From assembly GCA_041481445.1 (NCBI GenBank), contig JBGPBV010000036.1, forward strand, positions 1-51,275: a DNA stretch of 51,275 nucleotides, given 5' to 3'. The notes under the pieces are model-generated. The model had not been told where the DNA came from, searched no databases, and saw only the letters and a program-made list of their open reading frames with translations. Made by a program: the position numbers and the translations under genes. Shown here piece after piece: positions 1 to 11,600 of the stretch. The number at the start of each line of letters is the position of its first letter. Within the stretch, counting starts at the first letter, position 1. This stretch comes from AA29 sp041481445. GTDB taxonomy: Bacteria; Acidobacteriota; Vicinamibacteria; Fen-336.

Positions 1-431
1 AGCGCCTCCGTGGAGGTCGTGACCCTGGAGGTCGCGGAGCCGGACCGCCGGGCGGTGGCGGTCCTGCCCACCGGGAGCATCGTCCTGTTCGTGTCGCATT
101 CCCCGACCGTGCTTCCCTTCGCCTCCGTCTTCCTGCGCAGCCTGCGCGGCGACGAGCTCCTGGTCGAGACCCGCCTGCTCGCGAACACGCGCGAGTGGAA
201 GCGGCTGGCGCGGGTGGCCGACCTCGTGCTCACCGACGCCCTCTGCACGGAATCCGCCCGCGCGGCGGGGGCGCGCAAGGTGCGCGAGGTCCGCATCGTG
301 CAGCCGGCCGCCCTGGAGCGGCTGCAGGACGCGCTCACCATCGTCGTCCCGCGCGAGGCCCACGCCGCCCCGCGTCCCGAGCCCCGCGGCGACCACGCTC
401 CCGACCATCGCGGGGAGCACCGCCGGTCCTC

Positions 432-435
<4 letters not shown>
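1..435 (+). CDS. C-terminal part of an unidentified protein (possible GntR-type regulator)
   Basis: The reading frame is open to the left edge, so only the last 144 residues of a longer protein are present; GTG codons inside it (for example at 10) are probably not the true start. The remnant alternates predicted beta strands and helices (a hydrophobic IVLFVSHSP stretch, then ADLVLTDAL), which resembles an effector or periplasmic-binding-like fold, and ends in a charged, His/Arg/Pro-rich tail. This layout recalls the C-terminal half of some GntR-family regulators, but no DNA-binding domain is visible, so the call is tentative. Its TGA overlaps the TTG start of the sensor kinase (TTGA at 432-435), suggesting translational coupling. 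Confidence 0.4.
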
Positions 436-4090
<3,655 letters not shown>

Positions 4091-4094
<4 letters not shown>

Positions 4095-5386
4095 CCGCCC
4101 CCGCCATCGGCCGGGCCCAGGCCCGGTTCACGGTCGCGCTGCTGTTCGGCGTGAACTTCCTGAACTACATCGACCGCTACGTGATCGCGGCCGTGCTGCC
4201 CCTCATCCAGCAGGACTTCCACCTCGACGACGCCCGCGCCGGCTACGTGCTCTCGATGTTCGTGCTCGTGTACATGGCGGCCTCGCCGTTCACCGGGGTG
4301 ATGGGCGACCGCTGGCCGCGGCGATACCTGGTGGGAGGGGGCGTGCTCCTGTGGAGCCTGGCCACCGTCGCCACCGGCTTCGCGGGCAGCTATCATCACC
4401 TGCTCATCGCGCGCTCGTTCATCGGAGTCGGGGAGGCGGGCTTCGGCGCCGTCTCGCCCACGATCATCAGCGACCTCTTTCCCCGGGAGCGCCGCGGGCG
4501 CGTGCTCTCGTACTTCTTCGTGGCCATCCCGGTGGGCAGCGCCCTCGGCTACATCCTGGGGGGCGCGGTCGGCGCTTCTCACGGGTGGCGCGCCGCCTGC
4601 TTCCTGGCCGGGGCCCCGGGCCTGCTCCTCGGCCTCCTCGCCCTGCGCATGGTGGAGCCGGCCCGCGGCCAGGGCGACGGGGTGGTGAGCGAGGAGCACT
4701 CGTTCGAGTGGCGCTCGGCCCTGGACCTGCTGCGCAACCGCTCGTTCGTGCTCACGATGCTCGGGATGTCGGCCATGACCTTCGCTCTGGGCGGGATGGC
4801 GAGCTGGATGCCGACCTTCCTCTCGCGCGTCAAGGGCCTGTCCCTGGCCTCCGCCAACGCGGGGTTCGGAGGGCTCACGGTGGGGGCGGGGCTCATCGGG
4901 ACGTTCCTGGGAGGGTGGCTGGGCGACCGCCTGCTGCGCCGCACACCGAGCGCGTACCTGCTCGTGTCCGGGGTGGGCATGCTCCTCGCCATCCCGTTCG
5001 CCTACGTCGGGTTCACGGCCGCTTCTCCCGAGGTGTACCTGCCCGCGTTCTTCGTGGCCGAGGTGCTCGTCTTCCTCAATACCGGTCCCGCCAACGCCGT
5101 CTTCGTCAACGTGGCCCTGCCCGAGGTGCGTGCGACCGGGATCGCGATCTCGATCTTCGGCTACCACCTGCTCGGCGACGTGCCCTCGCCCATCCTCATC
5201 GGCAAGGCTTCGGTGTGGACGGGGAGCCTGCAGACGGCGCTCCTCTTGACCCTGGTCGCGATGGCCGTCTCCGGCCTGTTCTACCTCCTGGGCATGCGCA
5301 CGCTCGGGCGGGACACCGCCCGCGTCCAGGACATCGTCGCCGCGCGGGAGGCGCGCCATGCGTCGGATCTTCGCGACCTTCGTTGA
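4091..5386 (+). CDS. MFS transporter, spinster-like
   Basis: A 431-residue inner-membrane transporter with about 12 hydrophobic helices. The N-terminus carries NYIDRYVIAAVLPLIQ followed by the MFS loop-2 signature GVMGDRWPRR between helices 2 and 3; a matching loop, GGWLGDRLLRR, lies in the second half, as expected from the internal duplication. The NYIDRY start is typical of the spinster-like MFS branch, which includes lipid and organic-anion carriers; the substrate cannot be read from sequence. The GTG start at 4091 overlaps the kinase stop by 4 bases and the 3' end overlaps the acyltransferase start by 29 bases. This places it in one operon with a periplasmic sensor and a lipid acyltransferase, so a lipid-like or sensed small-molecule substrate is a reasonable guess only. 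Confidence 0.88.
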
Positions 5387-6653
5387 GGCCCTGTTCCGGG
5401 TCCTGTTCAGCTACGACACCCTCGGGGAGGAGAACGTGCCCGCGCACGGCCCGGCCGTGGTCGCGGCCAACCATCCCTCGTACCTCGACCCCGTGCTGCT
5501 CTCGCTGCAGGTGAGCCGGCCCATCCGGTTCATGGCCTGGGACGCCCTCTTCCGCGTCCCCCTCCTCGGCGGCCTCATCCGCGCCTTCGGCGCCTTCCCG
5601 GTGGACATCCGCCGGGGCAAGGGGCGGGAGGCCTACGAGCGCGCGAAGGCGCTGGTGCAGGCGGGTGAGGTCGTCGGCTTGTTCCCGGAAGGCCACCGCT
5701 CGCGCGCGGGCTGGATGGAGCCGCGCCTGCGCGAAGGTGCGGCCCGCCTGGCCTGGGAGACGGGCGCCCTCCTCGTGCCCGCCACCATCGCCGGCGCCTA
5801 TCGTGCCTGGCCGCACCATGCGGCCCTCCCGCTCCCCGCGCGCATCCGCGTCCGCTTCCACGCCCCCATCGACCCCGCGCCCTACCGCGCCCGGCCGGAA
5901 GAGGAGGCGCTGCCCGCCCTGCTGGCCGAGCTGCAGCGCCGGGTGGACCGATCGCTGCTGCCGGGAGTCAAGGCCGACCTCCGCATGACGCTGGTGTACG
6001 CCTCGCCCGCCCCGCCTCCGCGCGCGCACGAGATGGCGGCTCTGCTGACCGCCGGCGCGCTGGCCGCTCGGGCGCCGGCGGTCTGGCCGTTCGTTGCCGT
6101 CGCGGTCTACGCCCTCTACCTCGTCCTCGATTGGCGCGTCGTGCCCCAATCGCGCCTGGCGAAGTGGGTCCGGAACGTCTCGCCCATCGTCTTCCTGCTC
6201 GCCACCGGTCCCACCGTCTTGCGCGCGCTGGGCGCGCCGCCGGTGGCCGCGGGCGCCGCCCTCGTCGCGATGGTGGCGGGCGCGATCTTCCCGTACCTCT
6301 ACTCGCGGGGACGGACGGGGATGACGTTCGTGCGGGGCGCCGTGCTCGCCTTCGCCCTGGAGGCCGTGGCCCAGTGCCTCTGGCCCTCGGCGGTGGGCCC
6401 GCACGCCGCGCTCGCCCTCTACGCCGCCGCCTTCGCCGCCTTTGGGGGGACGGTCTTCTGGCGATACGCGGCCCCGATCCTCCTCGCCTACGCGACCGGC
6501 GTCCCCCTCCTTCTCGGATGGTCGGTCGGCCTGTCCCTGCACCTGGCCGCGGGCCTCCTCGCCGCCGCGGTCGCCCTCGCCTGCCCCTACCGGCGGCGCT
6601 CCGGGCGAGGCTTGCCGCTGGCCAGCCTTGCGCCCTTCGGACCCATCGAGTAA
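5358..6653 (+). CDS. PlsC-like acyltransferase fused to a polytopic membrane domain
   Basis: The N-terminal 200 residues form an acyltransferase of the PlsC/LPLAT family, which moves acyl chains from acyl-ACP or acyl-CoA to lysophosphatidate or a related acceptor. The HX4D motif is His39-PSYL-Asp44 and a second block, FPEGHRS, lies near residue 110. PlsC proteins are usually about 240 residues; this one has 431. The extra C-terminal half, from about residue 225, holds roughly six to eight hydrophobic helices with no motif I recognise. The ATG at 5358 has a good GGGAGG ribosome-binding site ending 7 bases upstream, inside the end of the MFS gene. The acceptor may be unusual given the membrane tail and the transporter next door. 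Confidence 0.85.
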   Translation: MRRIFATFVEALFRVLFSYDTLGEENVPAHGPAVVAANHPSYLDPVLLSLQVSRPIRFMAWDALFRVPLLGGLIRAFGAFPVDIRRGKGREAYERAKALVQAGEVVGLFPEGHRSRAGWMEPRLREGAARLAWETGALLVPATIAGAYRAWPHHAALPLPARIRVRFHAPIDPAPYRARPEEEALPALLAELQRRVDRSLLPGVKADLRMTLVYASPAPPPRAHEMAALLTAGALAARAPAVWPFVAVAVYALYLVLDWRVVPQSRLAKWVRNVSPIVFLLATGPTVLRALGAPPVAAGAALVAMVAGAIFPYLYSRGRTGMTFVRGAVLAFALEAVAQCLWPSAVGPHAALALYAAAFAAFGGTVFWRYAAPILLAYATGVPLLLGWSVGLSLHLAAGLLAAAVALACPYRRRSGRGLPLASLAPFGPIE

Positions 6654-6667
6654 ACAGGGATGAACCG

Positions 6668-6766
6668 ATGAGCGAGGATCCGGCGGGTCCGCCCCGCGCG
6701 GTGGCGGTGGCGGAGGCGCCCCTGCCCGCCGCGAGCGTCGCTCCCCGCCGGATCCACGTGGGCTGA
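6668..6766 (+). CDS. 32-residue small ORF between acyltransferase and YdcF-like genes
   Basis: A short ORF starting ATG at 6668, preceded by AGGGA about 6 bases upstream. Its TGA overlaps the next start in a TGATG arrangement at 6764-6768. The peptide begins MSEDPAGPPR and ends RRIHVG; it is acidic at the start, Ala/Pro/Val-rich in the middle and basic at the end, with no membrane segment and no Cys. It could be a real small protein, a coupling leader that delivers ribosomes to the YdcF-like gene, or chance. The ribosome-binding site and the exact stop-start overlap support translation; conservation is unknown. Confidence 0.4.
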   Translation: MSEDPAGPPRAVAVAEAPLPAASVAPRRIHVG

Positions 6767-7392
6767 TGGCGCGCCGGGAGCCTCTCCGTCCCGCCGTTGC
6801 CGCCGGCGTGCTGGGCCTCACCGGCTTCCTGGCCCTCGCCTACACGCCGCTGACGGGCGCCCTGGCCCGCCGCCTGGCCCCGATGTCCGATCCCGCGCCC
6901 GCGGACGCGATCGTGGTGCTGGGGGCGGGAGCGGGTCCGGACGGCCAGCTCAGCGACCCTTCCCTGCGGAGGTTCGTCGGCGGGCTGCTGCTGTACCGCC
7001 GCGGCCTGGCCCCGCGGGTGATCCTGATGGGGCCGGGCTACGGGGGGGGGCCGGTGGAGGCGCGGATCCGCGCCACCCTCGCCGTGGACCTCGGCATCCC
7101 GGCGGGCGCGCTCGTCGTCGAGGGACGCGGGCTGACCACGCGGCACGAGGCCGTCCTCGCCGCCGAGCGCATGCGCGAGCTGGGGGGCCGCCGCGTCCTG
7201 CTCGTCACCGGCGCCCCGCACATGCCGCGGGCGCGCCGGCTCTTCGAGCGCGCGGGGCTGGAGGTCGTGCCGGCGCCCGTGGTCGAGGTCTCGGCGGACG
7301 CGGAGCGGCCCGACGCGCGGCTGGCCATGGCGCAGGTCCTCGTGCAGGAGGCGCTGGCCCGGTGGTACTACCGCGTGGCCGGGTATCTCTGA
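6766..7392 (+). CDS. YdcF/ElyC-family (DUF218) membrane-anchored protein
   Basis: A 208-residue protein with one N-terminal membrane helix (about residues 10-32) and a DUF218 domain from about 43 to 190. The family core is visible: DAIVVLGAG, then a helix with YRRGLAP before the strand RVILMGPG, then GLTTRHEAVLAAE and the strand RRVLLVTGAPHMPRA. In Enterobacteria the ElyC and SanA members affect envelope integrity and peptidoglycan or lipid-carrier metabolism; the biochemical reaction of most members is unknown. The domain would face the periplasm. It lies in the same close-packed operon as the acyltransferase, which fits an envelope role. Confidence 0.8.
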   Translation: MARREPLRPAVAAGVLGLTGFLALAYTPLTGALARRLAPMSDPAPADAIVVLGAGAGPDGQLSDPSLRRFVGGLLLYRRGLAPRVILMGPGYGGGPVEARIRATLAVDLGIPAGALVVEGRGLTTRHEAVLAAERMRELGGRRVLLVTGAPHMPRARRLFERAGLEVVPAPVVEVSADAERPDARLAMAQVLVQEALARWYYRVAGYL

Positions 7393-7396
7393 GCAC

Positions 7397-7717
7397 ATGG
7401 ACGACTCCCTCTTCCTCCTCGGCATCGTCGCCCTGACGTCGGTCCTCGCGTACTTCGCGGCGCGGCGGTTCGCGGGGCTCCAGGCGGCTGGCCTCGCCGC
7501 GGCCGCGGCTCGGCTGCTCGAGTGCGCCGGGCTCGCCCTGGGCTTCTACCTGCTCGACCTGGCCGCCGGGTTCGCGGCCGTGCTCGTCCTGCGCAAGCTG
7601 ACCGGCGCGTTCATCGGGCTCTACGTCAACACCGACGGTACGCTGCCGGTGCTGGCCACGCTGCAGGCGATCGTGTTCCAGTGGTGGCGGGCGGAGGGCG
7701 GCCGGGGAGGTGCCTGA
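7397..7717 (+). CDS. Small hypothetical membrane protein
   Basis: A 106-residue protein starting 4 bases after the previous stop. It has an N-terminal hydrophobic segment (LFLLGIVALTSVLAYFAA) and a second long hydrophobic region in the middle (GLALGFYLLDLAAGFAAVLVL), then a polar tail containing YVNTDGT. I do not recognise a family. It appears to be the last gene of the plus-strand operon that starts before the window, since a GC-rich hairpin follows at 7725-7741. Confidence 0.6.
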   Translation: MDDSLFLLGIVALTSVLAYFAARRFAGLQAAGLAAAAARLLECAGLALGFYLLDLAAGFAAVLVLRKLTGAFIGLYVNTDGTLPVLATLQAIVFQWWRAEGGRGGA

Positions 7718-7724
7718 AGGGCCG

Positions 7725-7741
7725 GGCCGGAAGGTCCGGCC
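7725..7741 (+). terminator. Hairpin after the plus-strand operon
   Basis: A perfect 7-bp inverted repeat (GGCCGGA, loop AGG, TCCGGCC) begins 8 bases after the stop at 7717. No U-tract follows, so it is at best a weak terminator or an RNA 3'-end stabiliser. Confidence 0.35.
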
Positions 7742-7753
7742 GACCACTCGATA

Positions 7754-7811
7754 CGCTCCCGCTACCGATGGAGACGCTCTCGGTACCGATCGGACCGCTC
7801 CCGCTACCGAT
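7754..7811. repeat. Three tandem copies of a 21-bp repeat
   Basis: Copies start at 7754, 7775 and 7796. The first 16 bases of copies 1 and 3 are identical (CGCTCCCGCTACCGAT), while copy 2 differs at two positions (CGCTCTCGGTACCGAT); the remaining 5 bases vary. They lie between two converging genes. The 21-bp period is two helical turns and also seven codons. Confidence 0.75.
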
Positions 7812-7820
7812 CGAACCGCA

Positions 7821-8987
7821 TCACGGATCGGGAGACGGCGTGGCCGGGGAGACTGAAGCAGCTGTCGTTCCAGGACGAAACGCGTCATCCCTGACACGCG
7901 GCCGTCCTGCGCCCATGTCACGCCGGGCCTTCGCGCCGGCATATCGCTCGACACGCCCGAAGATCCGCTCGGCCAGGTACCGATTGTGCGTCCGGCAGCG
8001 CAGCTCGAGGTTGTCCACGGTGGACGGGCCGCCCCTGGCGTACGGTATCGGGTGGTGGTCGAACTCGACGAACGCGCGCTCGCCGCACCTCCGGCCGTGG
8101 GTCCCCACGAACGCACAGCGCCCGCGGTCGCGGACGTACACGGCCCGCTTCACGTGCGCGGGGATATGCCGCGACTGGTTCCCAGGAGCCTGGCCGGGAC
8201 GCGGCTGGCCGGTCACCGCGAACTTCCGCCGAACGAGATCCTCGACGAGCACACTCAGGGCACGCGCGAAGACCTGCGCGGGGTCTCCGCTCGGGATCGC
8301 GTGGCGGAGCAGGTCCTGGGCCAGCTCCAGCATCTCGCACGTCTCCGCGGTCGCGGTGAAGGTCACTCGATACCGATCGGGGGCCAGCGGGTGGACGGGC
8401 GGTGGTGGCGGTGATGGAATCGCCGCCCGGACAGGCTCGCTCGTGGGCGACACCTTGACGTCACCCGTGGCGAGATCACCGAGCACGTGGCCTTGCGCAG
8501 GCACGACAGGGATCGGCCGCGATGCCGGCGCGACAGGTGCCGTGGGAAGCTTGCGCGCCGAGAAGGCGACGTCCGGCTTCGGGAAGCGCGACGCCAGCAG
8601 CTCCTGCACCTGCCGCTTGCGCTTGCCACCGGCGGCGGCGAAGAGCTCCTCGTGGTTCCTGCGCGTGAGGTGGGGCGCGAGCAGCCGTACGGTCGTGAGG
8701 TTGACCTGGGCCGAGGCCAGCAATCGGAGGACGGCCGGGTACCAGTGGGCGACCTTGGCCGCCTTCATGCGGTCGTAGGCCTCGTGCTCGGACAGACGCA
8801 GGACCTCGGTGCAGTACGTGAAGAGGGAGGAGAAGCCCTCAGGTTCGTGCAGCCGCCGGGCGTAGAGCTCGGCCAGGCGCTCGATCAGCAGGGCCGTGGC
8901 CTCCCGCGCGCCCGTGGCCAGGCGTGCGACCTCCGCCATCAGCTCACCGTCGGTCAGGCGCGATGCGATCATCGTCTTCACGTTCAT
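7821..8987 (-). CDS. HNH-endonuclease-domain protein
   Basis: A protein of about 388 residues with a helical N-terminal region (LTDGELMAEVARLA to about residue 150), a Pro-rich linker and a C-terminal HNH module. The HNH part reads VRDRGRCAF, then VEFDHHPIPYARGG, then NLELRCRTHN, matching the usual Cys/His arrangement of the large soil-bacterial family of DUF222-like HNH proteins. Such proteins are often annotated as endonucleases, but their targets are mostly unknown. Start choice is open: an excellent GGAGG lies only 1 base before the ATG at 8987, but 7 bases before the in-frame GTG at 8981, so the GTG may be the true start. There is no restriction or toxin partner next to it. Confidence 0.78.
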   Translation of the reverse strand: MNVKTMIASRLTDGELMAEVARLATGAREATALLIERLAELYARRLHEPEGFSSLFTYCTEVLRLSEHEAYDRMKAAKVAHWYPAVLRLLASAQVNLTTVRLLAPHLTRRNHEELFAAAGGKRKRQVQELLASRFPKPDVAFSARKLPTAPVAPASRPIPVVPAQGHVLGDLATGDVKVSPTSEPVRAAIPSPPPPPVHPLAPDRYRVTFTATAETCEMLELAQDLLRHAIPSGDPAQVFARALSVLVEDLVRRKFAVTGQPRPGQAPGNQSRHIPAHVKRAVYVRDRGRCAFVGTHGRRCGERAFVEFDHHPIPYARGGPSTVDNLELRCRTHNRYLAERIFGRVERYAGAKARRDMGAGRPRVRDDAFRPGTTAASVSPATPSPDP

Positions 8988-9136
8988 TCCTCCATGTTGC
9001 AGAGTCGAATCGATCGGGAGAGAGCTCCTTCCACATTTGATAGTTTCAAACAACAGGGAGTCAGGAGTGGTCCGTAGAAAGACGATACATCAAGATTAGA
9101 TCTACTGTGAATGGATCGGGCGGCGCCTCGTTCCGG

Positions 9137-9162
9137 AACAAAATCGTTTAGATGTAAACGAT
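9137..9162 (-). terminator. Intrinsic terminator downstream of pfkA
   Basis: Read on the minus strand, a perfect 8-bp stem (ATCGTTTA, loop CATC, TAAACGAT) is followed directly by TTTGTT. It lies about 50 bases after the pfkA stop and before the HNH gene, where a minus-strand terminator is expected. The stem is AT-rich, so it is modest in strength. It could also be an operator for the HNH gene. Confidence 0.55.
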
Positions 9163-9210
9163 CGCCCACGGGACCGCCAGGGGCTTGCGGGCGGGCGCGC
9201 CCGCCCCCGG

Positions 9211-10299
9211 CTAGTCCCCGAACGAGATCCCGAGGTCGCGCGCCGTGCGCACGGTGTCGCAGTCGACGGGCACGCGCTTGATGGAGGCGAGCGCCTCCTC
9301 CAGGGGCACCGCGATCATCTCCGGCGGGTCGAACGCGACCATGCTGCCCCAGCGGCCCTCCTCGGCCAGGCGCACCGCGGCCGCGCCGTAGCGCAGCGAG
9401 AGCATGCGGTCGGAGGCCGTCGGCATCCCGCCGCGCTGGAGGTGGCCGAGCACGAGCGAGCGCGTCTCCTTGCCCGTGGACCCCTCGATCTCGGAGGCCA
9501 CCTTGGCCGCGATGCCACCCAGGCGGATCTCGCGCCCGGCGGCGGCCGCGCCCAGGGTGGCCACGTCCCCCCCGCGGGGGGCCGCCCCCTCCGCGCACAC
9601 CACCACGGAGAAATGCCGGCCGGCCAGCTCGCGCCCCATCACCTTGTCGCACACCTTCGCCACGTCGAACGGGATCTCCGGGATGAGGATGACGTCCGCG
9701 GAGCCGGCGATGCCGGAGTAGAGCGCGATCCAGCCGCAATGGCGGCCCATGACCTCCACCACCATGACCCGCTCGTGGCTCTCCGCGGTCGAGTGCACCT
9801 TGTCGATGCAGTCGGTCGCGGTGGAGACGGCGGTGTCGAAGCCGAAGGTCACGTAGGTGGCGGCGAGGTCGTTGTCGATCGTCTTCGGCACGCCGATGAT
9901 GGGGATGCCCTTCTTGGCCAGGCCGGCCGCGATCTTGAGCGACCCGTCCCCGCCCACCGCGATGAGGCCGTCCAGGCCGAGCCGGCGGAAGTTGGCGACG
10001 GCCTGCTCGGAGACGTCGACGAAGCGCTCGGTCCCGCCCTCGACCACGCGGATGGCCAGCGGGTTTCCCCGGTTGTTCGTGCCCAGGATGGAGCCGCCGA
10101 GGTGGGTGATCCCGCGGACCGACTCCGTGGTGAGGGGCACCAGGTACTTCGTGTCCAGGAGGCCCAGGTACCCCTTCTGGATGCCGATCACCTCGTAGCC
10201 CTTGTTGAGGGCGGTGAGGGTCACGGCGCGCAGCACCGCGTTCAGCCCCGGCGCGTCGCCCCCTCCGGTGTTTATCGCGAGCCGCAGTTTCCGGGACAC
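9211..10299 (-). CDS. pfkA: 6-phosphofructokinase
   Basis: Phosphorylates fructose 6-phosphate to fructose 1,6-bisphosphate in glycolysis. The 362-residue protein has the group-A fold motifs: TGGGDAPGLN at 11-20, GGDGS at 116-120 and PKTIDND at 138-144, with the catalytic Asp in TIDND. In this family, Gly at the last G of GGDGS favours ATP and Asp favours pyrophosphate, while Lys before TIDND is normally seen in pyrophosphate enzymes; this protein combines Gly119 with Lys139, as in ATP-dependent actinobacterial enzymes. I therefore infer ATP use, with some doubt. The GTG start at 10299 has GGAGGAGAGG just upstream. It follows the isochorismatase-like gene on the same strand, 67 bases away. 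Confidence 0.93.
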   Translation of the reverse strand: MSRKLRLAINTGGGDAPGLNAVLRAVTLTALNKGYEVIGIQKGYLGLLDTKYLVPLTTESVRGITHLGGSILGTNNRGNPLAIRVVEGGTERFVDVSEQAVANFRRLGLDGLIAVGGDGSLKIAAGLAKKGIPIIGVPKTIDNDLAATYVTFGFDTAVSTATDCIDKVHSTAESHERVMVVEVMGRHCGWIALYSGIAGSADVILIPEIPFDVAKVCDKVMGRELAGRHFSVVVCAEGAAPRGGDVATLGAAAAGREIRLGGIAAKVASEIEGSTGKETRSLVLGHLQRGGMPTASDRMLSLRYGAAAVRLAEEGRWGSMVAFDPPEMIAVPLEEALASIKRVPVDCDTVRTARDLGISFGD

Positions 10300-10340
10300 G
10301 ACGCCTCTCCTCCGGCCCGATGATATCGCGGCGGAGCGGG

Positions 10341-10363
10341 CCCGCGGGATCTTCGCCCGCGGG
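10341..10363 (-). other. GC-rich hairpin between the isochorismatase-like gene and pfkA
   Basis: Two copies of the self-complementary octamer CCCGCGGG, 7 bases apart, can form an 8-bp stem. It begins 3 bases after the isochorismatase stop and ends about 40 bases before the pfkA start. No U-tract follows, so attenuation or mRNA processing is as likely as termination. Confidence 0.4.
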
Positions 10364-10366
10364 AGC

Positions 10367-10930
10367 TCACTTGAGCAGGGGCAGCATCTTCTTGAAGGCA
10401 GCGGCGTCGCTGCGGCCCAGCAGCTCGTAGATCGCCATCTCGGTGCTGGAGAGCAGGGCTCCCGCCCGCTCCATGCGCCCCAGCCCCACCGCGCGGTTCT
10501 CCTCCGCGCGCGCGCCCACCGCGTCGCCGGCGACGTGCACCTCGTACCCCCGGTCCAGCGCGCCCAGCACGGTCTGGGCCACGCAGATGTGGGACTCGAT
10601 GCCCGCGACCAGGAGCTGGTCGCGTCCGTCCAGCGATTCGAGCCGCGCGAGGAACTCGGGGCTGCCGAAGCAGCCGAAGCTGACCTTGTCGAGGGGGGCC
10701 ACGCCGGGAGCGGCCTCGAGGACCTCGGGCACCGTCGGGCCCAGGCCGCGCGCGTACTGCGTCGTGAGCACCACCGGGAGGGCGAGCGTGTCGGCCAGGC
10801 GGAGAAGCAGGACGCTGTTGCGCAGGATGCGCTCGCGCCCGGCGATGGCGGGCAGCAGCTTCTCCTGGAGGTCGACGATCACCACCGCCGTGCGCTCGGG
10901 GCGGAGGCGGCCGGCGGCGACGGACGTCAC
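10367..10930 (-). CDS. Isochorismatase-family cysteine hydrolase
   Basis: A 187-residue hydrolase of the isochorismatase/nicotinamidase superfamily. The family pattern is clear: VVIVDLQEKLLPAI carries the catalytic Asp, the lysine is probably in LDKVSFGCF, and VAGIESHICVAQTVL carries the nucleophilic Cys in the strict family position. The closest pattern is that of the YcaC/isochorismatase-like hydrolases, whose substrates are often unknown. The GTG start at 10930 has GGGAGG upstream and overlaps the alpha/beta hydrolase stop by 4 bases (GTGA), so the two hydrolases are probably translated together. The longer upstream frame is only a shadow of that neighbour. Confidence 0.85.
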   Translation of the reverse strand: MTSVAAGRLRPERTAVVIVDLQEKLLPAIAGRERILRNSVLLLRLADTLALPVVLTTQYARGLGPTVPEVLEAAPGVAPLDKVSFGCFGSPEFLARLESLDGRDQLLVAGIESHICVAQTVLGALDRGYEVHVAGDAVGARAEENRAVGLGRMERAGALLSSTEMAIYELLGRSDAAAFKKMLPLLK

Positions 10931-11568
10931 GCCGCCTCCCACGGGCGCGTGGCCGCCCAGGACCGCACCGCCTCCTGCAGCTCGTCGAGGTGGCCGCCGA
11001 AGAAGTGGTCGGCGCCGGGCACGGTCACGAGCGAGCTGTCCGGCAGCGCGGACACGAATTCGCGTATCACCTCCGCGCTGCCGTAGATATCGTCTGCACC
11101 CTGTACGAACAGTTTCGGTCGGGTGCACGCCCCGAGGAACGAGGTATCCGACATCATCGCCATCGGCAACCCGAGCGCGAACAGGGCCCGCACGCGCGCG
11201 TCGGGGCAGCCCGCGCGCACCGCCATCGAGGACCCGAAGGAGAAGCCGCCGGCGAGCAGGGGCAGGGTGGGGAAGCGGCGCGCGGCCTCGTCCAGGGCCG
11301 CCCGCACGTCGTCCTGCTCCCCGCGCCCCTCGTCGTGCCGGCCCTCGCTGCGGCCGACGCCCCGGAAGTTGAACCGGAGGGCGGCCACGCCCTCGGCCTG
11401 GAGGGCCTTGGCGGCGCGGAACACCACCTTGAAGTGCATCACGCCGCCGTGGAGGGGATGGGCGTGGCAGACGACCGCGGCCGCGCGGGGCTCGCCTTCG
11501 GGATGCATGAGGATCGCCTCCAGCCGCCCGGCGGGCCCGGCGATGTCGAAGGTCTCGCTCGTCGCCAC
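10927..11568 (-). CDS. Alpha/beta hydrolase
   Basis: A 213-residue alpha/beta hydrolase of the compact, lidless type. It shows VVCHAHPLHGG (oxyanion-hole region), LRFNFRGVGRSEG and the nucleophile elbow GGFSFGSS; the His is probably in VPGADHFFGGHLDEL near the C-terminus. No signal peptide, so it is cytoplasmic. The substrate is unknown; related proteins are annotated as dienelactone hydrolase-like or carboxylesterases. The start is a GTG at 11568. It is followed by the overlapping isochorismatase-like gene and preceded on the same strand by the GNAT gene, 32 bases away. Confidence 0.82.
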   Translation of the reverse strand: MATSETFDIAGPAGRLEAILMHPEGEPRAAAVVCHAHPLHGGVMHFKVVFRAAKALQAEGVAALRFNFRGVGRSEGRHDEGRGEQDDVRAALDEAARRFPTLPLLAGGFSFGSSMAVRAGCPDARVRALFALGLPMAMMSDTSFLGACTRPKLFVQGADDIYGSAEVIREFVSALPDSSLVTVPGADHFFGGHLDELQEAVRSWAATRPWEAA

Positions 11569-11574
11569 CCCGCG

Positions 11575-11580
11575 ATTATC
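11575..11580 (-). promoter_or_regulatory. Possible -10 hexamer (GATAAT) of a leaderless promoter
   Basis: GATAAT on the minus strand matches TATAAT at five of six positions and lies 6 bases before the GTG start of the alpha/beta hydrolase, which would put the transcript start at the start codon. No good -35 is visible 17 bases upstream. Confidence 0.3.
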
Positions 11581-11600
11581 GGGTGGCGCGGCCGGCGACG

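Noticed and set aside
7522..8778. A plus-strand frame running through the 21-bp repeats and opposite the HNH gene, with a seven-residue repeat
   Set aside because: Most of it is antisense to the HNH domain, and it starts inside the previous gene; no separate start with a ribosome-binding site is present.
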